Assembly: GCA_026008535.1 (NCBI GenBank)
Contig: BRKX01000007.1
Coordinates: 8,889,001-8,953,000 of the forward strand
From: Perilla frutescens
Lineage: Eukaryota > Streptophyta > Magnoliopsida > Lamiales > Lamiaceae
Direction: 5' to 3'
Length of the DNA stretch: 64,000 bases
Part shown: one piece after another, positions 9,787 to 22,739 of the stretch
How positions within the stretch are numbered: the stretch's first letter is position 1
Layout: each line of letters opens with the position of its first letter
Program-made: the position numbers and the translations under genes
The notes under the pieces: model-generated
What the model saw: the letters and a program-made list of their open reading frames with translations, nothing else
The model's database searches: none
What the model was told of the DNA's origin: nothing

Positions 9787-12114
9787 AGATTATATTCGTA
9801 TCGTTTCACACACACTATATATATACACGCACACATACATGTTTTGGACACATATTAAAAACACATTGTGTGCACGTGTAACCTATGCTATTAGGGGATT
9901 GTGGTTATTTATCATCTCATGATAATTCAAGATAGAGCTGTAGTTTTGTTGTGTCGTTATTGTCAATTCCAGCCGATTCCTTTTGTGATTTCTTGGATAG
10001 ACTTTGATAGTTTCATGCTCTTGATTCTGAAATTAATTCTCCAACTTCATGTGGCACCTCAAAGGAATATAGAGGAAAAGACTAACAATGTGAGCGTGCC
10101 TCATTTTTTTTTTTTTGAAATAAAAAGTATTGGAACACTCAAGAAAAGATAAAGTTTACTTACACACATAAATTGCATAAATTTAAGGAAGAAAGAGTAT
10201 TCCGAAGTCAAAAGAGTAAAAGAGGGAAAATAAAAGCTTATATACAATCAAAACGGTGAACTTCGAAGAAGTTTCACTCTTGAACAAAAACAGAGTGAGA
10301 AGGTGGTGCAAAAAGCTCATAAACAAATGCCCATCAGGTTGCCATCCATGTACATAGACCCAAATGAACTCGTAGGAACTCCACGTCCCACAACACACAC
10401 TTTCATGCTTCATCAGAGTTACCTACAACGCATGAACTACATGAGCTAAAGATCAGTAAGCAGAAATCATGCCTGAGACCTGTCACATGCAACACATAAT
10501 GAAGACACCACTCCATGTCAAGTGTTCGTGATCAAAATCATTTCATCTCAAAATATTTTTCATTATTTAGGAACTTGGCTCCCTTCATCAGACACCAACA
10601 TGAGTCATGAGCTCATAATATAATCAATATAAAATTTGGCCAATATATCGATTAATACAGTCGAGTGGACCACCTTCCCTGGACCCTAAGGGACACGCCC
10701 CCGACTGACCTTCGGTCCCACATGAAAGTATCCCACCCGTGGCACCCAATAATCAACACAACATTTCATGGGCTGGTGGTGACCAATCCCAAACAAAACA
10801 GTTTTCTCTCTCTGAAATCCATTTCATGCATGCAACCCTTGACAATATCTACATGTCGTGCATGCATACACTTGTCCTCATGAACAAGATATTCAATGCA
10901 AATAAATATAATTTCACATGTAAATCACACTGTATCACCATCAAATAATGCAGTAAAATAACACAATAATAATTAATAAACACATATAGCCAAGTAATAC
11001 TATGTCCATGCATTGTAGTTGTAGATGAATTTCTACTTACATTGATTGATTCCAAAGCTTAAAATGTTTGAAATCTTAAATCGTGTGCTGGCTCAAGAGT
11101 ATCTAATTATAATACATCATAAATTAATACATAGATTATCAATCAATCCGTAATAGTGAAATGGAATCAAATAATTTTAATTTCTGGCTTTATAAATGTA
11201 TTTAGCTAACAATATACTTAAACACATTCCATCAATCATTTAAGTATCAATTCAACCCAACCTAATTATTAATTAAATTTAAATAATACGTAAAGTAACC
11301 ATAATTATTCCTATATATTTTAATCCTGATCAAATATTTTCGAAGATTTACATGGTAGATTAAATAAATCATAATGGAGCATGCTAATGAAATTATCTTA
11401 GCAACTAGCAATTGTATTTCTTATGAAATTGACACCATGAATTAAAATATATACAATTAAAGTAAGTGATTAAATATTCGTATATTCGAAATACTAATTC
11501 AACCCCATAAGAATTTTACTTAATACTATGAAATTATAATTAAGTTGGTTAATCGCGTATATCAATTAAACAAATTATAAATAATCATCATTAAGCATCA
11601 ATAATTTTAAAACCAACAATTCAAATTCCTTTATATTAATTTAATAACTTTATTAACATAAGTAAATAATTCACAGATTAATTGCAATATTATATGTTCC
11701 CTTTAGTAATTTATAGGACTAAAGAAAGATCGTCAATTACCTTTACCGTACTGATCCATGATAGCTCGTCTGTCCTGTCTCTCTATTTTTTTTAAGCTCA
11801 ATTTATCGCCCTCTTATTTGGTTAGCATTAGATATATATCAATCTTTTACTTATCTAAACTATCTAAACATATAAAGAATCCCCCAATCCTATTTAGGTA
11901 CACATGTATACACGTACAACCATCCACCTCAAAACTTTGATATACACGTGTGTTCATAATGTAGTTATAATCCTCATAATTTTTTTTGTCTTCTTTATCT
12001 TAATGTCTATTATTTTATTTTATTTTAATATATCTAATATGTGTGCACATATATTTAACTATAACCTCTTAACTATAACCTCTCAACTCTTACGTATGTG
12101 TATATTATAATATA
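9787..12114. other. Intergenic, no gene recognised
   Basis: 10180-10900 is less AT-rich than its surroundings and has phrases such as 'ggaccaccttccctggaccc' that could belong to an old LTR, but no termini or domains were found. Short ORFs here show no recognisable family. The remainder is AT-rich. Confidence 0.35.
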
Positions 12115-12434
12115 TCTATATAATATATAATAACAGCACCGCATCCGTATATAAAAAATATTAGTTTTCCCGCTCAAATGACATTTCCGAATGTGAAAAA
12201 TAGAATTCTATATTTACAAATAATTAGTTACTGAATTTAATACTCCTATATCAACTCATAACTATACGTGTAACACACATATATATGAAATAAAAAATCA
12301 ATGAAATCCGCCTAATAAAAAAATTGTCATAACTAAATTAGTATCCATTTATCTCAATTAGGGACATTTTCCTTAATTAACCACACTAATATATATATCC
12401 TCCTAGCATTAAATCCAAAATATATTGAGTCATA

Positions 12435-12748
12435 CTACCTCCGTTTCATAATGTTTGTTGTTTTGTTTTTTTTATCTGGAATTAAGAATTAATTTCGTGG
12501 ACAAATATACCCAGCCCTTATATATGCCATAAAATCTAATTCATCTATATTTTCCTAAAAAATAACAATATTTTCTCTCTCCATATATTTTTCTCTCTTC
12601 ATATATTATAGGTAAGTTAGAATCAAAAAATCTTGTAAGATTTGAGAGGGTTAAAATTGGGAGAGAGGATGTCAAATTATATAAAACAACAAACATTTTG
12701 AAACTAAAAAAAAAACCTTAAACAACAAACATTATGAAACGGAGATAG
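12435..12748. mobile_element. Stowaway-like MITE 4
   Basis: The left end CTACCTCCGTTTCATAATG and right end CATTATGAAACGGAGATAG are nearly perfect inverted repeats, flanked by TA on both sides. 314 bp. An internal duplicate of the right subterminal sequence (aacaacaaacatt) occurs at about 12685 and 12722. Confidence 0.88.
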
Positions 12749-12794
12749 TATAATTTATCATATATTTGATTGCATTAGTAAATCCGATGTGTGT

Positions 12795-12990
12795 ATATAT
12801 ATAGCTTTAAATTTTGAATTTATATATATATATATACACACACACATTCATAATGGGTGTGTACTTCAAATTGATATATGTACACACCCATTATGTATGT
12901 ATGTATGTATGTATGTATGTATGTGTATGTATATATATATATATATATATATAAATGCTATATATACTTTGAATTCGAAATTTAAATAGA
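12795..12990. repeat. Nested inverted repeat with TATG/TA microsatellites
   Basis: The core arms ATAATGGGTGTGTA and TACACACCCATTAT are perfect and separated by about 15 bases. Outside them lie (TA)n/(CA)n on one side and (TATG)n/(TA)n on the other. Further out, 'tttaaattttgaattta' pairs imperfectly with 'tttgaattcgaaatttaaat'. The whole could form one long hairpin. Confidence 0.7.
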
Positions 12991-13356
12991 GAAAATATAC
13001 TTCAAATTGATTTTTGGAAATCTGGAAGTATATATATTTTTTGGCCATCAATCTTTCTCAATCAATTAATCAGTTATTTAAGGTAAATATATATTTAGTG
13101 TCGAAAATATGGATATTTGTTAAAATGTTAATATAATAATAGAAGTATATATTTCCTCAAAAACATAGAAGTATATAAGTTAAATAATGATTAACCGTAT
13201 TATATATAATTGATATGTGTTTGTTACATTCATGGTTATAAATGCAAGTTCCAATCATAATTTTTTCTGTTTACTTTTAATGTTCTTTTTTTTTTTTTTT
13301 TTGCAGCCAAAGTATTGTATTCATTACATTCTTATATAATTGTTGTTATTTTGCAG

Positions 13357-13425
13357 ATTGTAAGAGCGGAGAAGCTTGAAAATGACATACTGACATTGTT
13401 TAACGCTTTTGGTTGGGGTGAATAA
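13357..13425 (+). pseudogene. Exon-like terminal coding fragment
   Basis: A good 3' splice site (tgttattttgcag) precedes a 22-codon open stretch of ordinary coding composition ending in TAA, rich in Glu/Leu/Asn and ending FNAFGWGE. It stands out from the AT-rich surroundings. It could be the last exon of a gene fragment captured by the candidate Helitron. I do not recognise the protein, and no upstream exon was joined with confidence. Confidence 0.3.
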
Positions 13426-15248
13426 ATTCTTGAAATTCACATATACCGCACGAAATTATTCGAAAATTGGGTAAACTTTATTAGAATTTTTGTAAAATGA
13501 CTTTGAATATTTATTTATTGTTGATAGAATACATAGGAACATAGAACGAATGGTGTTCTATCATGACTTCTATAGGTGATGAGGATTATGACTTTTAACG
13601 TGAATCATCAGTTTTGATGTTAAACGTCGTCAATTATCAATTGGGATATTGGGTTGGCTCTATTACTTTGAAAATCTTTAGTTTCTATATTTTTTTAATG
13701 GACTTTTTAGCTTTTAAATTGATTCCCTGATGTAATGTGTTGTTACTCGATTGCTAGGTTCGATGCAGGTATTAGTTTGAGTCAAAGACTCAACATTGTA
13801 ATTATTAGGTCCATAGATAAGGTTAATATATTTGTAACTCAAATATGGACATGAAATATAAAATGCTTTTTTTAGTGCAAACTGACAATTCAATTTATAT
13901 TTTTTTTGTCATTAATAAATTATTTGATGTTTAAAACCGTAACTTTATTTTTATTATTTATCAATATTGAATCAAAATACGAATTTTTGGGATAATGAAT
14001 AATAGATTATAATAAATACTTTACTATATTAACTATAAACAACAAATAAAAAATAATAATTATGAACCTATTTGCTTATATATGTTGTCCATATAACATA
14101 GATTTATATATAATAAAAGTTGGTCCAAAAAAATAATAAAAGTTGGTTTTTTTTGTGTAGAGTTTATTTCACATCTACCAGCACTATTTAAAGAGTGTGT
14201 TTACAAAACAAAATATATGCCTCAAATGAATCGTAAAATGAGTTTTATATTAACAAATTCCAAAATTAAATCATGATGAAGAATTTTATGTTACCAAATA
14301 CCAGTCTATATAATGATAAAGTGTTGTGTTTACAACAAGTATAAACTAATTATGCAAGATGGGAATTTTAGAATATATGTACTGAAAAATAATTATCTTT
14401 TTTATACCAAAATATTTAACACATTAACTTTGTATCTATACTCAAGAAAATATTTGCTCAAACGTAAACCTATATATTCTAAATACAAAAAAATAGCTAA
14501 ATAATATTTTTTTATTGGCTCTTTTTTAGTAATTATGTCCCCAAACGAATATGGAGTACGTATATGCAAAAGTCAAAAATTGAAATTGTCCAAACATTTT
14601 CGTATTTAGTTACTCTCGATTGAATGTGACACCAACAAAAATTTAGTATCCATTTAAAAGTTTATATACATTAGCATATCTTAAAAATGAAGATCAAGTA
14701 AACATAATTCATAAAATTATCAATAATCAATAATTCAAAGTTCATATCAATAGTACGAAATATTTACATATTCACAAAAATATTTTTCATGTAAATGGCT
14801 AAATATTAATATTCATTTTATTGTAATTCCACAATTTCATAAGAATTAGCTACAATTTCCTTAATTAGTTGCACTAATATCCGGATACCATTAAATTCGG
14901 TTATATATATGTTTTTGCTGAAAATATTTTCTAATCAAATATTTAAGGTAAATATATGTTATATATTATATAGATTATATATTTTATTTGATGTATCATA
15001 ACTATTCTCCACTACTTTATATTCCAAATTTTTTATTCTATAATTTATATTTTATACTAATATTCTCCTATCATTAAATCAATCCATTTATGAAATTATA
15101 TTCAAATCATGTCATATATAATTACCTTATTTAATATGCTTGACTCTTTGGAACATATAATTACTATATTATATAATATCACCAAATTCATTCATCAATT
15201 TGGACAAATTTATTTATTTCTTCAATGTATTTATATAATAATATAATA
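13426..15248. other. AT-rich DNA without recognised genes
   Basis: No domain or clear repeat boundary. 'tttatatataataaaagttgg' near 14102 resembles a Helitron 5' end with a T in place of the C, and is the alternative left end for the element ending at 20724. Confidence 0.35.
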
Positions 15249-15506
15249 CTCCCTCCGTTTCTATATGTTTTTTATTTAGAATTTAAATCTAGAATTAACA
15301 ATTAATTTTTTGAACTAATATATCACTCCCTTCTATATCACATAAATGTTATTCACTTATATTTTCGTAAAAAGTTGCCAAAATTTTCTCTCTTCATATA
15401 ATTGTAGGGTTAAAATTGGGAGAGGGGATGTGAAATATATAAAATAATAAATATTTTGACACAAAATAAAACTCCTAAAACAACAAACATTTTAACACTG
15501 AGGGAG
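15249..15506. mobile_element. Stowaway-like MITE 5
   Basis: The left end CTCCCTCCGTTTCTATATG and right end AACATTTTAACACTGAGGGAG are diverged inverted repeats. TA is on the left flank and TG on the right, so one TSD base has changed. It shares the internal phrase 'gggttaaaattgggagaggggatgtgaaat' type sequence with MITE 4, so the two are one family. Confidence 0.75.
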
Positions 15507-15712
15507 TGGTAGTTATATAATTACACAATTACCATATATAATAACAATAATTATGCTAATTATATATTATATAATTATAGATTATAGATCACATAATTAC
15601 CAATTTCTTTGTTTCTTTTATTTATTGGTTCTCATTACACAACAATGCTACGTTTTTACAAGGTTTTGAAAGTAAGTACATGTGTTCCTATTTAGATTGA
15701 GTTAAAATAGTC

Positions 15713-16269
15713 ATGGCTCCATTGTTGTCTCATCAAAAAACAGCATCTTGCAAAGAAATTAGTGGGGCTTTGCAAGTTGTGTTTGATAAGATTCAACTAA
15801 ATATGATATTTACAGGTTTGCATTCCATCATAAATTTGTATTGTTTTACTTATCTTTCTACAAAACTAATTAAAAAAAATGATATCCACTTTACAAAAGC
15901 TTACATGATTTAGTACAATCTTAGACATCATAGAAAATGAACCGAAAATCCATTACATATAAGGTACTTTTATCTTTTCTTTTTGTTAAGAAGTTTGAAT
16001 TAGTCATTATTACATATATTTGTTTAATTTGATTTTTTTTTTATCTCACTTATATATAAAATGTCAACCCAAAAATATTTGTTGTCCACTTTTTTTTTTA
16101 ATTAATATTGGGTTTTTTCAGCTACAAAAGTTTTGCAAAGGGAAAAGAAACAAAAAACTGTCGAAATGGTTAACTATCACGTGAGTATTTTCTTCACTCA
16201 CTATTTTATTTTTCATTATCTTATAATTCTCACGTACACTTTTTTTAGGACAATGTCAATTTTCCATAC
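15713..16269 (+). pseudogene. Unrecognised multi-exon gene fragment (splice-consistent exons)
   Basis: Three exon-like pieces join in one open frame through canonical splice sites: 15713-15815 (ATG start, donor GTTTGC), 16122-16180 (acceptor ggttttttcag, donor GTGAGT) and 16249-16269 (acceptor cttttttttag, donor GTAAGT; only 21 nt). The joined frame of about 61 codons is open, and its second exon is rich in Lys/Gln/Glu (…LQREKKQKTVEM…). A further AG|12 nt|GTAAAC possibility follows at about 16393. The protein family is not recognised, and no promoter or terminal exon was found. Its position inside a candidate Helitron suggests a captured fragment. A real small gene, or chance, remains possible. 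Confidence 0.35.
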
Positions 16270-16296
16270 GTAAGTTAGAGTATCATCAACATACTG

Positions 16297-16300
<4 letters not shown>

Positions 16301-16340
<40 letters not shown>
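16301..16340. repeat. (AT)n microsatellite
   Basis: Uninterrupted AT dinucleotide run of about 19 units between the exon-like fragment and a (CTT)n tract. Confidence 0.9.
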
Positions 16341-16342
<2 letters not shown>

Positions 16343-16416
16343 TGGTATATTATCACAAAAATAGAAGAATATGATAAAAGTTTGATTTTAGGAGAATGGA
16401 ATGGTAAACAGTCTTA

Positions 16417-16456
16417 GTCTTAGTCTTCTTCTTCTTCTTCTTCTTCTTCTTCTTCT
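16417..16456. repeat. (CTT)n microsatellite
   Basis: Two 'cttagt' variants followed by about ten CTT triplets. Confidence 0.9.
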
Positions 16457-17875
16457 CTACTTTAAATTATAATGTCGAGAGCCTCTGTCTTTTTGTCTAT
16501 TAACCTTCAAAAGAATAGATAGATTTGTATTTTTTTTATTTTGAAAATATTTATAGATTTGTTAAATGAATAGATGTACTTATTTTAAAATGATGACATT
16601 ATACTTTAGATGGACTTACAACTGGGTTCGCCTGAAGAAAGAAGAGAAGAAGAAGCACTCCCCCGTCGGTGTCCTTCACTCAGTTACAAGATTAGTCTAA
16701 AAGTTCAAAATTATTGAACAATTTTAAATACAATTACAATTTTTATTATTAGTATACATTTTATTTTATTTTATTTTATTGTTTAGAAATACCATTTCAT
16801 ATCACCAATATGAAATTGTAAGCAAAATGCATATTTAGATTTTCATTCACAGTTTCCTATTAATATAGAATTGAAAGTTTAATTTTTTATTGGTTAATAT
16901 ACAATTTCTTTTAAATTATAATGTAGCTAAATTTTCAATTTTATCACAATATAAAATTTTACAATGTAATTATTTATAAGATTGATTTTAAATTACACAC
17001 ACACATAGCAATTATCAATTTTGTGTTTATTAGAGAAGAATGAGCAATAGGGTAATATATATATATATATATATTACATGTAATTGAGCAAAATCCATGA
17101 GTTTGCCACGTCATGTGAATTAGTTAATATCCAACAAACTATAATATAAAAGAAATCCCTTGTGCATATTTGAGCCATAAATTGTGCCATTTCGGTATAG
17201 CTTTTTTTTTTTTTTTGCATTTTTCATTTTTTTGAAACACTAAAAAAATACTATAAAATTCAATAACTAAGATAGAAGTTTAAAATAATTATAAATTCTA
17301 AATAAAATGATTAGCAAAAAAAGTAACCATGATTATAAAAAATCAACCATAATAAAACTAATATTAAATATATTAAAATTATTAAATATGAATGAGAAAC
17401 AAAAATAAAAAATAAAATCGAAATTAAAAATAAGAGAAAAAAGAAAAACCAAACAAAACATTGGCGTTTGAGTGCACAATTTTATCTGTTGTGCCAAAGT
17501 GCGTAAGAGAGGGTCCTCCTCCACCATTTAGTGGTCAAATACAATTACTCATACAATTATCCATTTTCACATGTATTAATTTACTAAAAAAATTATTACT
17601 ACAATTTTGTATCATATTTTTGAACCGACAATATAAATACTTTTACATATAAACTGAAATTCATATCTACATGAAACTTGACAAATGTGACCACAACTAA
17701 TAATTTTGTTGATTTTACTTTTGAACTATTGATATAGTTGACGGTAAATGGTTCTATAACTACCAAATGATAATAAATTAATAATGATTTCAATTGTAAA
17801 TCTTGAAAAATGTCACATACAAAGACGTATTTCTAAACTTTTACCTTTAAACATTTTATGTTTATTTATCATAAT

Positions 17876-20588
17876 TACTACAAGAAAAATGATTTTTAGT
17901 GACCAAAATCTAATGAGGGGATCAAAAAATGGTCACTAATTGTATATTTTTTGTTGTTTTAATGTGGGTATAAAAAAATTGTCATTAAGAATACATTTTT
18001 AATGATAAATTATGTATCCCCTCATTAATTACACTAAAATTCTCTCATTATTCATACAATTATAAAAAAAAAAAAAACTCTTCATTATTTAGTAGGCAAT
18101 TTCCGCCACTCTTTTGCCCATCAAATTAATTTGTCATTAGAAAAAATGAAATCCCCAAACTTGGCCTTTTACGATAAAAGAACAAAGCCCATATTTTTAT
18201 TAAGGTATATTAAAATTAAAATAAATACAAGTCTTCTCCTAGCAGTTACGAAGAACAGAGCTAAAAACCCTCTTTAATTTTGCACAAAAATAAATCGCGG
18301 AATCAAATTTGCTCCCTTACTCCCATGTTCCCATCTTGAAGAATTGGCGAATTTTCTCGTTTCCTCAACATCGACACTCTTTTCTTGGGCTCTATCTTGC
18401 TGGGTTTCAGGTATTTTCACGTTAATTTATACCAACACGATTCATAATCAACAATATGGGAAATTGTTTCTAAATGATATGGGGAAATTATATTGTTCAA
18501 TACTTCAATAGATTGGACAACGATTTGGAAATCTAATATGTTTCTCTTTATTTTGAAAAAATATCGAATTCTGTCCAATATTAAATCTATTGTATCCCGT
18601 ACTAATGATATTCACATTTAATATCCCAATCTATTACAGTTGAAAGAGGGGAATCGAAAACTTCGAAAATTGGAGAAATAGGCTGACAATTTTTTATTGA
18701 GACCTATGTTATTATAGACTCATTCACATGATTTTATCAGTTTTTCTTGCATTGTGCCCCTGAGATATTTAAATTGGATTTTCTTGTTTCATTTTAATTA
18801 GATATAATAGTATCCTGTTTTGAGATTGTTGAGTTATTGTAATATTTTAGTTATTTTCATAATATGGTGTTTATCTAATTATTGTAAGATCTATAGTTGA
18901 GTTACTACAACCTTAAATCCATCAGAATGTCACCAATCCTCTACATCTTATATTGTAGGATCATGGTAAAGCACATTATGAATTCTCGGTGAAAACATCT
19001 TTACCACCACTATTGCAAAGTGGGATGCTATTATTATTCAAGGTTGATGAATGCTTACTTTCCTCCCTCTCTATAGAGCCATAAAAGTTTTTGTTGCTAT
19101 TTAACTTTGTCATTAGGTGTTTTGACCCTACAGGCACAATGCAGTGGAGGACATGTAAATAAAAGGTTACCAGCCTCTGAAGGTAAATGGTTGGAACATG
19201 GAAGATATTAATGCGTACAAAGAACAATTTTAATTTCTAAGCAAAATACTTGTCTCTTTCACACAAATGTTGCTAGAGATTTACTTAGTTTGATCATTTG
19301 ATCTCGATGATCATTCTTTCATATGTCTAAGAATTGCTTGATTTTATTTGTTCGAAAGTAACCTATTAGAGACTGATGTTTTTCTATATATGTGAATGTT
19401 TTGCTTCTGTCCTTACATCTTGTCTGTCGGTTAAGTGATTCATCAGGTACATGTACAACTTTGTTTTTAGCTCAATCTTATATGTCATGAGGAATTCTAA
19501 TATGCAGAGTGGCTTCAAAGATGTCTAAGTAAAGATAATTCATGAAATGGCCAAAGTCAATATCAATCGTATATGTCATTTATGAAGAATAAACTTCTCT
19601 ATATGCTTCCACTAAGCTCTAAATAGAAAAACTCTAATTAGGATTTAGGGGTATGACCTCTTCTAAGCTCTAGAAACTCACGTTTTGCATTTATTTCTTG
19701 GCAGTATGAAGAAAGATAGTCCACAAAGGATGTCTCAAAGTAGTAACGGGAAGAATAATGTGACTTCTACAACGTCCCTCTAGTCATTATTTTGTGTTGC
19801 TAGTTTGAACCTAAATATATTTATCCACAATGTTTTATTTTAATTGTTGGGATTAAATGAATTTGTTTATTAATTAATCATTTTTTTCTTATCTTTTAAT
19901 TCTATTATTTGCTATTTAGATTCATTATTCTTTTTTAACTTTTTTTGTAGGTACTTCAAGAAGAATCAAGTGCAGACTCTAAATGTTGATTACAATGGAT
20001 TTTGAAGCAACCAAGTGAATTTTAGTTTGAACGTGGACAATAACTATGCACTACTATCCAGTATTAGATGTTAGGAAGTGTTTTGAACATCAATAGTGTT
20101 TGTGTTGCTCAAATAAAATATGTTTTTAAGTGTATGAGTTTAAGTGGATATTGTATTCTGATTGTTTGTATAAAATAGAATTTTCTTATATACTGTATTT
20201 TGCATTATATATATGTGTATGTATATGTTAATAATTACAAAAAATGGTGAATTTAATGCTAATAAAAATTACATTTTAGTGAGGAAAATACGTGATATAA
20301 TGAGAGGATGGGGTATAATTAAATTATCAATTAATGAGAGGAACATAATAATATAATGAAATATTTTGTATTATTCTAATTAATTTTTAATGAGGATATA
20401 ATACTTTCATTAAAAGTATAGCAATAATAATGAGGGGATCTCTTTACCCTCATTAATTACTTTTAACTAGAGAAGCAATAATGACAGGCGATGAGGGGAA
20501 TTTTCCCGTTATTAAAAGTCTTTAATGAGGGTTTTTGAATATTTAATGATGGAATTTTCTCTCACGAAATCTCATTTTTCTTGTAGTT
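17876..20588. mobile_element. Non-autonomous CACTA (En/Spm) element
   Basis: Both ends carry the CACTA-type TIR ACTACAAGAAAAATGA, inverted at the right, and are flanked by AAT on both sides (3-bp target duplication, 17873-17875 and 20589-20591). The outermost base is T at each end rather than C/G. Subterminal copies of the motif TAATGAGGG occur in both orientations near the two ends, as expected for transposase-binding repeats. About 2.7 kb with no transposase. 18240-18420 has a more gene-like composition, and 19930-20100 also looks transcript-like, so it may carry captured sequence, but no coding domain was recognised. Confidence 0.78.
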
Positions 20589-20724
20589 AATATTTTATCC
20601 AAACGTGTATAGTTTATAATTTGTATATTGTCTCATTTTATTATCACTATTCTCATATTTAATTATTCAATTTTACAAAATTGTAAAATATGACACTCCG
20701 TGCATCGCACGGGTGTAATGCTAG

Positions 20725-22149
20725 TATATATATATACATACTACTTGGCATGTAATCATTACTCATAAGTGATTTATGTAATCAAATAAAAGTATACTAT
20801 AACTTATATAACTTTTATTCCATTGAACTTGATGCAAATTCATCCTATCTAGCTATTAAAATATAAAATAAATAAAATCATAATCACGTTAACACATATA
20901 TCTATATAATCGCGATTTACATATAAATAAACACACAATACTTACATAAAACATATATAAAGCGAATCGTTGAGTAGTGAAAGCCTTGAGTATTACACTT
21001 CATGTTACGAAATGAACAGAAAACAATCCATCTTGAAAAATAATAAGAACACAAATAAATTATTTATTCAGTTTGTCACGATATGACGACTATTTTGGGG
21101 TGCTACTAATTCGGGTTATTCTTCAAAGATTATTTTTGGATTAGGTTTATAGTTACATTTGGGAGACTATTTATAATAGGAAAATCCTAAAACAAATAAA
21201 AGCCTAAAAAAGCTAACTTAAAATTCTCGTCTACAACCCACCAATTAAGGCATGGGTGCGCCTTATTTATAATATGATATTGTAGTTTATGACCATCATT
21301 CTGCAGGATAAGTTTGGGCACACTTTATTTGTTCTTCATTGTTGTAATTAGTGATCATTATCTTCCTACTTTTCAAGTTCCACAACTCAACACTTCCAAT
21401 CATGAGCCACGTTGATTTTGAGATCCTAGTTTCTACAGGGGAAGGTGGTTAACATTTGAACAATCCCCTACACCATACTATCTTAAAATTACTTGTAAGC
21501 ACAAATTTTCATAAGTTCATGTAGTTGAAATATTAACATCTATACATTTACAATTATATAAAATAATATGTATATACATATATATATTTATTTAGTTTTA
21601 CACTAATATTAATTATTGAAAATAATAAAGCTTAAAAATATATTTATTTTCTAATATCTAAGACTCATATATTCATATTATAAAATGCATTATATTTATT
21701 GTTATCTTTTTCCCTTTTGACTAATCTGGTGATTGTCCTAATAAATTGAATTGTGAATAAATCATTTAATTGAATTGAACTTGTTTGAATGAATCTATGA
21801 AATTGATGATTTAGATTATTTCTTTCTCTATTATATCAACTCCTAATTTTCTCTGTTTATCTTTATTTGTTTTTATTTAATTATTTATCTTTAGTAGATA
21901 GTGAATGTAACTTTGAATCTTCTCTGAACGTTAAATGGTTCATGATTTGAGTATGGAATTTTTGTGATTATTAATTTGCCGAGAATCAATTCTTTTGGAT
22001 TCAAGTTTGAAATTTGATTTTGTTAGGATTAATAATGTATTCATCATGTGTTCGATTCCTCGGGGCATTACTTTGCGTGATGAAAGATATTGACGGTCCT
22101 AGTGTAGTGGTGCTACGGGTTAAGTTCCTATGAAAAAAAATAAATGAGT
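20725..22149. other. Intergenic, no gene recognised
   Basis: AT-rich. 22030-22130 has LTR-flank phrasing ('ggtgctacgggttaagttcctatg') seen around plant LTR retroelements, with no terminus found. Confidence 0.35.
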
Positions 22150-22685
22150 AATTTTATTTTATTTTTTGAGCGGAAATAAGAATGAATTAATAATCAAAAC
22201 CGTTTAGTAGACGGTACAAATGACATAATAAAATATGGTACAAAGCCGGTATACGTAGAAAATAACATATTACTAATAGCAAGCTTAGCTAGAGCGTGTA
22301 CCATGCTATTTGTTGTACGACGAGCCCACGAGTAGATCACCTCGTCAAAATGGGCAGCCTCCCTAAGGATCGAATTGCAAACCTCGCCTCTATACAAGTA
22401 ATCTTCACCTACATTCTGCAATTGCAAAATAAGCTGTTGACAATCTGTTTCAAGGATGAGCTTGCGCCCTCCAAATTCCTTAGCCAAAACCAGTTCTTCT
22501 TGAAGTGCCAAGCCCTCCGCGATCTCTGGGCTAACTTTAACCCTCAGTTGCTGGCACCTAGACACAACTTCCTAGCCCTCCATATCCTGGATAACCATAC
22601 CCAGACCAATGCCGCCATTCGACTCCACTGCTGCATCCACATTTATTTTTCAAAAACCATTAGCAGATTTTTGCCATATATTAGC
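22150..22685 (-). pseudogene. LINE-derived RNase H-like fragment
   Basis: The minus strand reads as an RVT_3-type RNase H domain. It starts near 22685 with the first-strand motif NVDAAV, has an in-frame stop shortly after (plus-strand 22610 region), then EIAEGLALQEELVLA, the LETDCQ motif and YSWARRTTNSMVHALAK. It ends at about 22194 and is followed by an A-rich tail (AAAAAATAAAATAAAA on the minus strand, near 22155-22170). It is homologous to the 9330-9786 fragment but clearly diverged. It is 5'-truncated and dead. Confidence 0.72.
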
Positions 22686-22739
22686 TACTGGAGCACTTTC
22701 CTTCTGATAGGATTGGCGCCGGCTCTCGATAAACTCTAG

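Larger units (their letters stand above)
12115..20724 (+). mobile_element. Candidate Helitron (3' end firm, 5' end tentative)
   Basis: The right terminus has the Helitron signature: hairpin CCGTGC-atc-GCACGG (20698-20712), then an 8-base spacer and CTAG (20721-20724) followed by T. The proposed left terminus is A|TCTATATAATATATAATA at 12114/12115; it resembles the 5' end of the complete Helitron at 53280-55862 (TCTATATATAAAAACAC), which has almost the same 3' hairpin. If both ends are right, the element is 8.6 kb and now contains two Stowaway MITEs, a CACTA element and splice-consistent exon-like fragments, as expected for a gene-capturing non-autonomous Helitron. No Rep/helicase coding sequence is visible. 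An alternative left end is near 14100. Confidence 0.4.

Noticed and set aside
10183..10413. 76-codon minus-strand ORF as a possible membrane peptide
   Set aside because: Aromatic/Leu-rich by AT composition, no start context, no conserved motif.
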